The notes under the pieces: model-generated | What the model saw: only the letters and a program-made list of their open reading frames with translations | The model's database searches: none | What the model was told of the DNA's origin: nothing | DNA from: CBDDFV01 sp965227335 | GTDB taxonomy: Bacteria; Planctomycetota; Phycisphaerae; Phycisphaerales; SM1A02 | Length of the DNA: 64,000 nt | Direction of reading: 5' to 3' | Assembly: GCA_965227335.1 (NCBI GenBank) | Contig: CBDDFV010000001.1 | Coordinates: 1,302,001-1,366,000 of the forward strand | Part shown: positions 9,181 to 16,982 of the stretch, piece after piece | How positions within the stretch are numbered: position 1 is the first letter of the stretch | Layout of the letters: each line of letters begins with the position of its first letter | Translations under genes and position numbers: made by a program

Positions 9181-9235
9181 CCATCCCGGCCCGATCGCAC
9201 CGGCGACGAGGCCTCAATCGAAAGAGGAGATTCGC

Positions 9236-9772
9236 ATGTCCCGATTCTCGACCGTCGTGATCACCACCGTCGCCTGCGTGGCGTGCGCCGCCGCCCTCGC
9301 CTTCACCCAGCCCCGCGACGCCGCCCGCGAGCGGGGTCCCCAGGGCGGCCAGGCGCAGGCCGACCTCGGGGCCCAGCTCATCGCCGGACTTCAGAATCAG
9401 CCCGGCGTCCTCGGCGTCGACGCGGGTGAGTGGATGAGCGGGAAACGCACCATCGCGGCGTGGTTCAAGGACAAGAAGTCCGTCGTCGACTGGTACTACA
9501 GCGAGACCCACATGGGCGTCATGGACGCGATGGTCGTCGGCGACGTCGAGCACAAGCCGCTGCGACATGTGAAGGAGGACGGTCCCATCATGGTCCTCGC
9601 GACCCTGACGTTCTCCGCCGAGCCGAAGTTCGACGACCTCAAGATGCCGATCTCGCAGATCTCCATCGAGCTGTTCAAGCCGCTGCCGGGCGGCGCGCAT
9701 CTCGGCGGCCGACTTGCGCCGGACACCTTCGAGGTGCCGCATATGAACGACCTCACGCCGCCTCAGGGCTGA
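9236..9772 (+). CDS. Small exported hypothetical protein
   Basis: 178 residues. A short basic start and hydrophobic segment (about residues 5-23, ending in ALAFTQP) suggest export. The remainder is a compact domain with the segments WMSGKRTIAAWFKDKKSVVD and GPIMVLATLTFS; I do not recognise the family. ATG 9236 is supported by AAAGAGGAG seven bases upstream. A terminator hairpin follows, shared with the convergent methyltransferase gene. Confidence 0.75.
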   Translation: MSRFSTVVITTVACVACAAALAFTQPRDAARERGPQGGQAQADLGAQLIAGLQNQPGVLGVDAGEWMSGKRTIAAWFKDKKSVVDWYYSETHMGVMDAMVVGDVEHKPLRHVKEDGPIMVLATLTFSAEPKFDDLKMPISQISIELFKPLPGGAHLGGRLAPDTFEVPHMNDLTPPQG

Positions 9773-9804
9773 GTCGTCCCCTTTCGACCGCACGAAAACA
9801 GGCA

Positions 9805-9832
9805 CGCCCCGGCCGCACGGCCGGGGCGTTGT
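9805..9832. terminator. Hairpin terminator between convergent genes
   Basis: Stem CGCCCCGGCC/GGCCGGGGCG (9805-9814 with 9819-9828) has loop GCAC. A short TTGT follows on the + strand, and the opposite strand reads TGTTTTCGTG after the stem. It probably serves both flanking genes. Confidence 0.8.
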
Positions 9833-9861
9833 CGCTGGGTCGTGCGATATCCCGCGCTCGC

Positions 9862-10587
9862 TTATTCCGGCAGCGTCGCTTCGAACACCGTCAGACGTTC
9901 GTGGTACGCGCCGTTGATCACGTCGTATCCGTGCGCGAACGATGACGCCTCGCGCAGGAACGCCTCGTCCTCGAAGTAGTACTGTCGGAACGGACCCGAC
10001 GTCACGCCCACGATCCGCACGGTCATCCCGTTCTCTTCCATCAGTCGGATCGAGCGGGGCACGTTCGCCATGCTCGACTGGATGAACACCAGCCGCCCGC
10101 CCGGGCGCACGAACTTGTGCGCATCGAGAATCAGCGTGTCGATGAAGTACCGGCGGTACCGTTTGCCCGACTTGCAGAACGGCGGGTTCGTGACCATGAC
10201 GTCGTAGGGACCCGCGGCGTCCGCCGGGAGATTCGTCCAGTCCGCCACGATGTAGTCGATGTCGCAGTCGACGTCGTGCTTGTCGAGATTGTGTTTCGCG
10301 TTGTCGTTGATCGACGGCTCGATCTCGGTCAGCATCATCCGGTCCGCGCCCCGCCGCGCCATCAGGATCGCATGAATCCCGCAGCCCGTGCCGAGTTCGA
10401 GGATCGACTCGCCGGTGAAGTCGAGTTCAAGGAGCATGTTCCCGAGATGCACGCCGTGGGGCGTCGGGTTCCACACGCCCTCCGGCACGTCCAGCTCCAG
10501 CACGTGCTCGCCGAAGGTCTGCGTGAACGAAACGGGGTACAGATTGTCGCCGTGGCGCTGCTCCAGCCGTTCGGTGCCTGACACCAT
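9862..10587 (-). CDS. Class I SAM-dependent methyltransferase, small-domain type
   Basis: 241 residues with a complete class I methyltransferase core: glycine motif ILELGTGCGIHAI for AdoMet, an acidic strand-2 end (LTEIEPS), and the catalytic NPPF motif near residue 147. NPPF is typical of N-methyltransferases acting on planar amide or base nitrogens (PrmC, RsmC and TrmN6 relatives). The substrate cannot be read from sequence. ATG 10587 has a strong AAGGAGG ten bases upstream. It is transcribed leftward, downstream of uppP and csaA, probably from its own leader. Confidence 0.85.
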   Translation of the reverse strand: MVSGTERLEQRHGDNLYPVSFTQTFGEHVLELDVPEGVWNPTPHGVHLGNMLLELDFTGESILELGTGCGIHAILMARRGADRMMLTEIEPSINDNAKHNLDKHDVDCDIDYIVADWTNLPADAAGPYDVMVTNPPFCKSGKRYRRYFIDTLILDAHKFVRPGGRLVFIQSSMANVPRSIRLMEENGMTVRIVGVTSGPFRQYYFEDEAFLREASSFAHGYDVINGAYHERLTVFEATLPE

Positions 10588-10661
10588 GGTCGGACGTCCT
10601 CCTTGAGATCATGAGAAGTCGGACCTGATATCGTAACGCGCCGCGGACCCGCCGTGGCGCC

Positions 10662-10994
10662 TCAGTGCACCCGCCCGCCCTCCGGCGCATCCCGCTCCGG
10701 CTGCAACAGCACGATGTCGCCATTCGCATCCGACACCCCCAGCACCAGCACGTCCGACCGGAAGCCCGCGATCCGCTTCTCGCCCAGGTTCACCGCCGCG
10801 ACGATCTGCCGCCCCACGAGATCCTCGACGGCATACAACGCCGTGACCTGCGCGCTCGACTGACGCTCGCCCAACGCCGCGCCGAAGTCGATCCACAACT
10901 TGTACGCCGGCTTGCGGGCCGCCTCGTTCACTTCGGCCCGGACGATCCGGCCGATCCGCATCTCGAGCACGCCGAACGCTTCCATCGGATCCAT
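10662..10994 (-). CDS. csaA: CsaA-type tRNA-binding-domain protein
   Basis: 110 residues consisting of a single EMAP/Trbp111-like OB fold. It matches CsaA across its length: FGVLEMRIGRIVRAEV, the hallmark QSSAQVTALY, VVAAVNLGEKRIAGF-type segment and VLLQPE near the end. CsaA proteins are dimeric, bind tRNA and have export-chaperone-like activity in Bacillus. The ATG overlaps the TGA of uppP by one base (TGATG), indicating translational coupling. The gene is the second of a two-gene leftward unit. Confidence 0.9.
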   Translation of the reverse strand: MDPMEAFGVLEMRIGRIVRAEVNEAARKPAYKLWIDFGAALGERQSSAQVTALYAVEDLVGRQIVAAVNLGEKRIAGFRSDVLVLGVSDANGDIVLLQPERDAPEGGRVH

Positions 10995-11911
10995 CAGCCC
11001 GTCGCTTCCAACGTCGTCTCCGCCGCCGCGTCTTCCGTCGGCGGCGCAATCTGCAGCACGCCGCGCCAGACCAGAAACGCCAGCACGATGCTCAGAGCGA
11101 TCCGATACCACCCGAAGATCGACACGCCGTGCCGACTCAGGTACCCCACCAGCCACTTCACCGCGAGCGCGGCGGAGATCGTCGCGGTGATGATCCCCAC
11201 CGCGAGCGGCGCCGCGCCGAGCAGTTCGAACATGTTCGGCCCCTCGCCCGCCAGGTTCTTCCCAAGCTTGTACACGCACGCGCCGCCCAGCGTCGGCAGC
11301 CCCAGCAGGAATGAGAACTCCGCCGCCTGCTTCGGCCGCAGGCCGATCAGCATTCCGCCCACGATCGTCGCCATCGAACGACTCGTCCCCGGCCACATGG
11401 CGAGACACTGCAGCAGACCGACGAACAGCGCCGCCTTCCACGACAGGTGATCGATGTCGACATAGTGCGCGCCGTCCGATTCAAACTGGCGCCGCTGCCA
11501 CGGACCGAGTGCGATCATGATGACGCCGCCGATCGCCAGCGCCGCAATCACCGGACCGGGATAGAACAGGTGCTTCTCGATCATGGGGTCGAGCAGCACC
11601 CCGAGAAACGCCGCCGGCAGAAACGCGATCACCAGATTCGTGAAGAGCTTCAGGCCGACCGCGTCGCGACCCGTCAGCCCCCGCAGCATCTGCAGCACGC
11701 GCGGCCAGTAGAGCCCCAGCACCGCCAGAATCGCCCCGCCCTGAATCACGATGTTGAACGCATCCACCGCGGCCTTCCGCTCCGGCGGTTCGTCCAGCCC
11801 CAGCAGGGCCGACGCGATGATCAGGTGCCCCGTCGAACTGACGGGCAGATACTCCGTGATCCCCTCGACGATCCCGAGGATGACGGCGTGTGAGATCTCG
11901 AGTGCGGCCAC
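10994..11911 (-). CDS. uppP: Undecaprenyl-diphosphatase (UppP/BacA)
   Basis: Integral membrane phosphatase that recycles undecaprenyl diphosphate to the monophosphate carrier for wall and surface polymers; it also confers bacitracin resistance. Diagnostic motifs are GIVEGITEYLPVSSTGHL near the N-terminus and PGTSRSMATI in the middle, with about eight hydrophobic helices. I chose GTG 11911 (305 aa) because GGAG lies seven bases upstream and family members begin just before this motif; GTG 11932 or TTG 11941 would add 7-10 residues. Its stop overlaps csaA. Confidence 0.93.
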   Translation of the reverse strand: MAALEISHAVILGIVEGITEYLPVSSTGHLIIASALLGLDEPPERKAAVDAFNIVIQGGAILAVLGLYWPRVLQMLRGLTGRDAVGLKLFTNLVIAFLPAAFLGVLLDPMIEKHLFYPGPVIAALAIGGVIMIALGPWQRRQFESDGAHYVDIDHLSWKAALFVGLLQCLAMWPGTSRSMATIVGGMLIGLRPKQAAEFSFLLGLPTLGGACVYKLGKNLAGEGPNMFELLGAAPLAVGIITATISAALAVKWLVGYLSRHGVSIFGWYRIALSIVLAFLVWRGVLQIAPPTEDAAAETTLEATG

Positions 11912-11979
11912 GAATCGGCTCCGATCTTCCACGTGAAACAACGACGTGATCAGTCGACGACGGTCGAGCGACTCCGCAG

Positions 11980-13110
11980 TCAGTCGGCGTCCTTCTCATC
12001 GGCCGATTCGTCCGCCGCGCCCGACGAATCCTGGTCGATCTCCGACAGCCACGGCGTGAGCGACCGGACGCGCTCGCCGGCCGGTTCGATCGGATGCGCC
12101 GCTCCGGCGGCCCGCTGGGCGCGGAACCACGGCGATCCCTTCGTCCAGTCGAACTGCATTGCCGCCGCGAACGCCCCGGAGCGGATCTCCTCGAGCAGAT
12201 CGCGCAGCCGCGCACGCACCGCGTCATCGACCACCACCGGGCCCGCGCGATACGCTCCGAACTCCGCGGTGTTGCTGATCGCGTCGCGCATGCCGTCGAG
12301 TCCGCGTGTGTAGACCAGGTCCGCGACCTGCTTGACCTCGTGACAGCATTCGAGGTACGCGAGTTCCGGTGGGAAGCCCGCGTCGACGAGCGTCTCGAAC
12401 GCGGCGAGGATCAGCGCGGTCATCCCGCCGCACAGGACGGCCTGCTCGCCGAAAAGGTCGGACTCCGCCTCCGCCGCGAACGTGGTTTCGATCAGTCCCG
12501 CTCGCGTCGCGCCGATCCCGTGCGCCCACGCGAGCATCATCGCGTGGGCGTCGCCGCGCTGGTTGTCGCGTTCGACCGCGCCGAGGCAGAGCAGGCCGCG
12601 CCCCTCCGTGAACCGGGCGCGGACCGCGGTCCCGGGTCCCTTCGGCGCCACCATGATGACGCCGACGCCCGGGGGCGGGTCGATCAGGCCGAAGCGGATC
12701 GCGTAGCCGTGGATGAAGCCGAGCGTCGCGTCGGGACGCAGGGCGTCGGCGATGTCCGCCGCGTAGATGTCGCCCTGGGCCTCGTCGGGCAGGGCGAGGA
12801 TCACGAGGTCCGACGCGGCGGTCGCCTCGGCGAGCGGCCGGGGCGTGAAGCCGTCCGCCGTCGCCCGCGCGTGGCCGGCCGTCCCGGTCCGATTGCCGAC
12901 GATCACGTTCAGCCCGGAATCGCGCAGATTGAGCGCGTGGGCGGCGCCCTGCGAACCGTAGCCGAGGATGGCGATCTGACGCCCGTGAAGCCCGTCCAGC
13001 GGCATCTCCGCCGGAGACCGCCTGATGACCACGCCGCCGTCGGTATCCCCGCCAGCCGGCGGTTCGGCGGCGTGAGAGTCGGGTCCGATATCGCGAGGCT
13101 CAGGCGTCAT
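11980..13110 (-). CDS. ilvC: Ketol-acid reductoisomerase (IlvC), class I-like
   Basis: Catalyses the Mg- and NAD(P)H-dependent isomeroreduction of acetolactate in valine, leucine and isoleucine synthesis. It has a Rossmann motif AILGYGSQGAAHALNLRDSG, MVAPKGPGT, and the metal-binding knot residues in ESDLFGEQ and YLECCHE. At 376 residues it is longer than the usual 330-340: about 35 extra N-terminal residues precede the Rossmann fold, and an acidic Asp/Glu-rich tail ends the protein. The start is ATG 13110 or GTG 13113; a -10-like TAGTAT almost abuts it and no ribosome site is visible. No other ilv/leu gene is nearby. Confidence 0.92.
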   Translation of the reverse strand: MTPEPRDIGPDSHAAEPPAGGDTDGGVVIRRSPAEMPLDGLHGRQIAILGYGSQGAAHALNLRDSGLNVIVGNRTGTAGHARATADGFTPRPLAEATAASDLVILALPDEAQGDIYAADIADALRPDATLGFIHGYAIRFGLIDPPPGVGVIMVAPKGPGTAVRARFTEGRGLLCLGAVERDNQRGDAHAMMLAWAHGIGATRAGLIETTFAAEAESDLFGEQAVLCGGMTALILAAFETLVDAGFPPELAYLECCHEVKQVADLVYTRGLDGMRDAISNTAEFGAYRAGPVVVDDAVRARLRDLLEEIRSGAFAAAMQFDWTKGSPWFRAQRAAGAAHPIEPAGERVRSLTPWLSEIDQDSSGAADESADEKDAD

Positions 13111-13121
13111 CACGGGTCGCG

Positions 13122-13127
13122 TATACT
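13122..13127 (-). promoter_or_regulatory. -10-like TAGTAT close to ilvC start
   Basis: On the minus strand TAGTAT ends eight bases before GTG 13113 and eleven before ATG 13110. This leaves at most a few bases of leader, so a leaderless or near-leaderless transcript is suggested. Confidence 0.45.
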
Positions 13128-13269
13128 ACCTGCGCGGCGTTCCTGTGGCCCTCCCGCCGCAACGCTCCTAGTATTCCCTTTGATTCGGCATGTGTCGATC
13201 CGACGATGTTTCCGGCCGCCAGCGGTTCGGACCGAACGATTCGAAGTGGTGGCGTCAGCAGGGATTCCA

Positions 13270-13707
13270 GTGAACGAAGCAACGCGGGCGCTCTTCGCCG
13301 ATCACAACCTTCGCTGCACCGACCAGCGTCTCGCCCTGTACGAGGCCCTGGCGTCGACGACGTCGCACCCGACCGCGGACGAGCTGCACCGGATGGTGAG
13401 TCACCCGGACCAGCCCGTCAGCCGCGCGACCGTCTACAACACCCTCGACGCCTTCGTCGACGCCGGCCTGTGCCGGCGGATGCCGACGGCGAATGGTTGC
13501 TGTCGCTACGACGCCGACATGTCCGACCACCTGCACGTCCGTTTCCGCGACACCGGCGAGGTGATGGACGTCCCGGGAGAGCTCGGCGACCGTCTGGTGC
13601 AGGGCCTGGCGCCCGACGTCCTCGACGAGATCAGCCGCGTGCTCGGCGTCGATCTCGACGGCGTGAGCATCCAGTTGCTCGCGCGCCGCGGTTCGGTCGA
13701 AGGCTGA
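13270..13707 (+). CDS. Fur/PerR-family metalloregulator
   Basis: 145-residue repressor-type protein. The N-terminal winged helix is clear (LRCTDQRLALYEALASTTSH, then PVSRATVYNTLDAFVDAGL), followed by the dimerisation domain (CCRYDADMSDHLHVRFRDTG). Fur-family proteins bind DNA when loaded with iron, manganese or zinc, or sense peroxide. The usual structural-zinc CxxC pairs are absent: the canonical CxxCG region reads FRDTG. The start is GTG 13270, with an AGGGA stretch just upstream. It diverges from ilvC. Confidence 0.85.
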   Translation: MNEATRALFADHNLRCTDQRLALYEALASTTSHPTADELHRMVSHPDQPVSRATVYNTLDAFVDAGLCRRMPTANGCCRYDADMSDHLHVRFRDTGEVMDVPGELGDRLVQGLAPDVLDEISRVLGVDLDGVSIQLLARRGSVEG

Positions 13708-13744
13708 TTTCAATACCGTCGCATCCAGCGCCGCCGCGGGGAGG

Positions 13745-14566
13745 CTCCGCACCCCGTGCGGACCGGTGTGGCGCCCGTCGCGAGGTCCGGCGGGTCCCCG
13801 GGCCCAACCCCGAATGTTCTTGATTGCACGAATGTGTTGGTTCGTGGACCCAACCGTCGCGGATCGCGCACCACGTCGGTCAGGATCGCATCCCGACATC
13901 GATCCCGCATGGGCGAGACGATCGTCCCACCCGGTCCGCACGGGGTGCGGACCCTACTTGCGCTCCGGGCCAAGCCCCCGGCTCCGCCGGGGGACATGCG
14001 CCGATCGTCCGCGAGTGACGCGACACGCCCGGGCGTCGATCACGTTCCGCGGTGTCGCCGATGGTCAATGGAGCGGATAGGGTCCGCACCCCCGTGCGGA
14101 CCGGTGTGGCGCCCGTCGCGAGGTCCGGCGGGTCCCCGGGCCCAACCCCGAATGTTCTTGATTGCACGAATGTGTTGGTTCGTGGACCCAACCGTCGCGG
14201 ATCGCGCACCACGTCGGTCAGGATCGCATCCCGACATCGATCCCGCATGGGCGAGACGATCGTCCCACCCGGTCCGCACGGGGTGCGGACCCTACCGATT
14301 TGCGCCCCGATCCAAGCCCCCGGCTCCGCCGGGGGACATGCGCCGATCATCCGGGAGTGACGCGACACGCCCGGGCGACGATCGCGTTCCGCGGTGTCGC
14401 CGATGGTCCAGGTACGCTTCGGCTTGTTCCCCGGCGGAGCCGGGGAACATGTGCCGATCATCCGACAGCGACGCGACACGCCCGGGCGACGATCACGTTC
14501 CGCGGTGTCGCCGATCGTCCAGGGACGCTTCGGCTTGTCCCCCGGCGGAGCCGGGGGCTTGGATCG
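13745..14566. repeat. Intergenic repeat block with palindromic ends (R1 family)
   Basis: Two copies of a unit of about 338 bp (13747-14084 and 14085-about 14405), plus a partial third copy to 14566. Within each unit lies a segment of about 215 bp bounded by inverted copies of TAGGGTCCGCAC...GTGCGGACCGG: the second runs 14078-14294; the first is 13745-13956 with a decayed left end. GC hairpins of the type AAGCCCCCGGCTCCGCCGGGG recur at 13970, 14311, 14425 and 14535. No gene is visible in the 13708-14659 interval. Confidence 0.85.
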
Positions 14567-14659
14567 TCACCCGCCCCCCCTCGCCCCGAATCCCGTCAAG
14601 TTCCTGACCCGTGTGACCGATATCGCCGAGAGATCCGCATCGCCAGAGGAGCCCGCGCC

Positions 14660-15016
14660 ATGCAGCAGTACAACCGCCGCGTCCACGAACGCTTCGACCT
14701 CGCCACCGGCTACACCTCGGTGACGGCGACGCAGAACGGCCGCATGTGGGGCGGGCACGCCTACGACATCAGCGAGGGCGGCGCCCGGATCGAACTCGAC
14801 GAAGGCTTCGACGCCGATCACCCCGTCGAACTCGCCCTCCACCTGCCGGGCGAGACCCGACCCCTCGATGTCACCGCCAGCATTGTGTGGGTGAGCGACA
14901 ATGACGGCGACCCCGGCCCCCGTCGGCTCGCGGTCCAGTTCGAAACGTTCAGCACCGCGTTCGATCGGCAGCGTCTGCTGCGGTATCTTGGCGCCTCGTT
15001 CCGAACCGCTGCGTAA
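14660..15016 (+). CDS. PilZ-domain protein
   Basis: 118 residues forming a single PilZ domain. The cyclic-di-GMP-binding signature is present: the N-terminal Arg-rich RRVHERFD (RxxxR) and DISEGGARIE (D/NxSxxG). Such stand-alone proteins relay c-di-GMP levels to motility, adhesion or polysaccharide machinery. ATG 14660 has AGAGGA nine bases upstream. It precedes aroK in the same direction, 57 bases away. Confidence 0.88.
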   Translation: MQQYNRRVHERFDLATGYTSVTATQNGRMWGGHAYDISEGGARIELDEGFDADHPVELALHLPGETRPLDVTASIVWVSDNDGDPGPRRLAVQFETFSTAFDRQRLLRYLGASFRTAA

Positions 15017-15073
15017 TCGTCGACGATCATCGGATGATCGCCCCCGGTCGCGCCGGACGCGTCGGTCATCACC

Positions 15074-15613
15074 ATGCACATCGTCATCATCGGCATGCGA
15101 GGCTGCGGCAAGACGTCCGTCGGACGTGAACTGGCCCGACGTCTCGATCGACCGTTCCACGACCTCGACGAACTCGCCCTCGATCGCTTCGAGGAGCCGT
15201 CCGTGCGCGCCGTGTTCGACACGCACGGCGAACCCGCGTGGCGCGACGCGGAAGCCGCCGCGCTCATCGAACTCCTGGACCGCGAAGATTCACCGAGCGT
15301 CATCTCCCTCGGCGGCGGCGCGCCGATGATTGACGCCGTCAACGAGCGTCTCAGCGCGGCGGGCGCGACGGAGGGGGTGGCGATCGTCTGGCTTCGCTGC
15401 AAGCCGATCACGCTTGAACGCCGGCTCCGCAGTCGTCCCGGCGACCGTCCCGGTCTGACCGGAGACGACGTGGTGGGGGAGTTGCGGGGGCTGCTCGACG
15501 CCCGCACGCCACGCTATCGCGCCCTCGCGCACGTCGTTGTCGACGTCGACGACACGCGTGCGCCAACGGCGGCCCAACGCGTCGAAGCCGCCCTCACCAG
15601 ACGGATGTCCTGA
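15074..15613 (+). CDS. aroK: Shikimate kinase
   Basis: Phosphorylates shikimate at the 3-OH with ATP, the fifth step of the chorismate pathway. At 179 residues it has normal family length. It has Walker A GMRGCGKT (residues 7-14), the shikimate-binding DLDE, the GGGAP loop and an Arg-rich lid region (RSRPGDRPGL). Other aro genes are not nearby; trpE, which uses chorismate, lies 30 kb away. Confidence 0.93.
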   Translation: MHIVIIGMRGCGKTSVGRELARRLDRPFHDLDELALDRFEEPSVRAVFDTHGEPAWRDAEAAALIELLDREDSPSVISLGGGAPMIDAVNERLSAAGATEGVAIVWLRCKPITLERRLRSRPGDRPGLTGDDVVGELRGLLDARTPRYRALAHVVVDVDDTRAPTAAQRVEAALTRRMS

Positions 15614-15738
15614 CTCGCTGACGACAAGCGCGCAGCGCCTGATGGCCCGCGCAGCACGAAGAAAACACGCGGCCGACCCACTGGTCCGCCGCGTGCGTTT
15701 CGTTCAATCAAATCGATCCATCAACGCCCGGTCGGGCG

Positions 15739-15888
15739 TCAGGCGCCGCCCTTCGGCGTCAGTCGACGACCGGCCCGGCGCTTGCGGTTGATCATCTTGC
15801 GGCCGAGGCGCGTCTTCATCCGGGCGCGAAACCCGAACTTGCGGACACGCTTGATCTTGCTCACTCGTCGCGGGTAGTGCATGGCCAT
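15739..15888 (-). CDS. rpmH: 50S ribosomal protein bL34
   Basis: 49-residue very basic protein. The core VRKFGFRARMKTRLGRK and the ending RKRRAGRRLTPKG are diagnostic of bL34. The start is ATG 15888 (or ATG 15882, giving MHYPRR), with GAAAGG upstream. In many bacteria rpmH sits beside rnpA and dnaA; neither is present here. It is convergent with aroK. Confidence 0.95.
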   Translation of the reverse strand: MAMHYPRRVSKIKRVRKFGFRARMKTRLGRKMINRKRRAGRRLTPKGGA

Positions 15889-16167
15889 GGGAAGACGCCT
15901 TTCGGGCTTCAGAACCGAGCTTCAGAAACCGAGCTTCAGAGACAGAGACGCCGCGGCGTCCGGAAGCTGGAACGCCGAAGTATAGCGGCCCGCCGACGTG
16001 ATGCAACCCGCCCTGTTCGGCATTCGGACGCCGGCCGGCCGCTCAGGCCCGGGCCCGCCCGGGCCCGCCCGACCCACCCGGCCGTCGCCGGGGATCCGAT
16101 CCCGGGGGTCTCGGTCCGACCGTTCGTTGTGTGGACGCCCGGCGGCCCCTTCGCCGATATCCCCCGC

Positions 16168-16866
16168 ATGACCCCGTCCGAGCATCGCCAGCCCGAGCCC
16201 GGTCCGCCCGCGCCCCGCCGGCCCGATCGGCAGCCGCTGTTCCGGTTCGACCCCGGCTGGCTGTTCCTCGTGCCCGGGATCGCCCTCCTGATGGCCTGCG
16301 TCCTGATTCCGGCCCGCCACGACCTCGATGGACTGCAGCGCAACGTCGATCGCATGGCGGCCGAGACCCACCACGCGGCGGCGCGGCTCGAGGCCTACGA
16401 CCGGTTCTTCGCCGATCTCGACGATCGCGATCCCGCCCTCGTCCGTCGGCTCGCGGCGGGTCAGTTGAATCTCGTCGAGGCGGACGCGACGCCGCTCATG
16501 GTCTCGACGGCCCTCGTCGCCCCGGTCTCCGACTGGATTGAACGCACCGTCCCGCCCCGACCCGCGTACCGCACGCCCGACCCCGCGTCGCCGTCCACCC
16601 TGACCCGCTGGGCGATGGGACGCGGCCGCCTGTGGGTGATCGGCGCCGGGACGATGGCGATCTTCGTCGGACTCCTCCTCGATCCCACGCTCACGACCGC
16701 CCGACGCCGCCTCCTCGGCGAGGCGGATCTCGCGGCGATCGGCGCCGTGGTCGGACTCGCCACGCCGGTGACGAACGGTGCGACCGAAGGCGCATCATCC
16801 GCCGTCGCCACGACTGACGCCTCGCCCGGCCGTATGCGAAGTCCGTGGCTCAACGACTTCCGCTGA
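16168..16866 (+). CDS. Hypothetical bitopic membrane protein
   Basis: 232 residues. A Pro-rich N-terminus is followed by a hydrophobic helix (about residues 31-48, WLFLVPGIALLMACVLI), a soluble region with heptad-like Ala/Leu/Asp spacing, and a second helix (about residues 156-172, LWVIGAGTMAIFVGLLL). I recognise no family. ATG 16168 is chosen; the open frame upstream lacks coding character. It may be followed by dprA as a separate unit. Confidence 0.6.
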   Translation: MTPSEHRQPEPGPPAPRRPDRQPLFRFDPGWLFLVPGIALLMACVLIPARHDLDGLQRNVDRMAAETHHAAARLEAYDRFFADLDDRDPALVRRLAAGQLNLVEADATPLMVSTALVAPVSDWIERTVPPRPAYRTPDPASPSTLTRWAMGRGRLWVIGAGTMAIFVGLLLDPTLTTARRRLLGEADLAAIGAVVGLATPVTNGATEGASSAVATTDASPGRMRSPWLNDFR

Positions 16867-16940
16867 ACATCCGGGAACGCCCACCGGGGAACGTCCACCA
16901 CGGAACGTTCGCGGCGGCTGCTGTCGACCGAGGTCGGCGG

Positions 16941-16946
16941 TAGAAT
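16941..16946 (+). promoter_or_regulatory. Putative -10 element (TAGAAT) for dprA
   Basis: GGCGGTAGAATGCC lies 42 bases before the dprA ATG. Purine-rich GAGGAGAGGGG follows in the leader. No clear -35 box is seen. Confidence 0.4.
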
Positions 16947-16982
16947 GCCGAGGCGAGGAGAGGGGGATCGGACCGGGGTTTC

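Noticed and set aside
13756..14607. Several overlapping ORFs of 64-283 codons in the repeat block on both strands
   Set aside because: They repeat the phrases produced by the palindromic DNA (for example PHGVRTL-like strings), occur in all frames and lack start signals.
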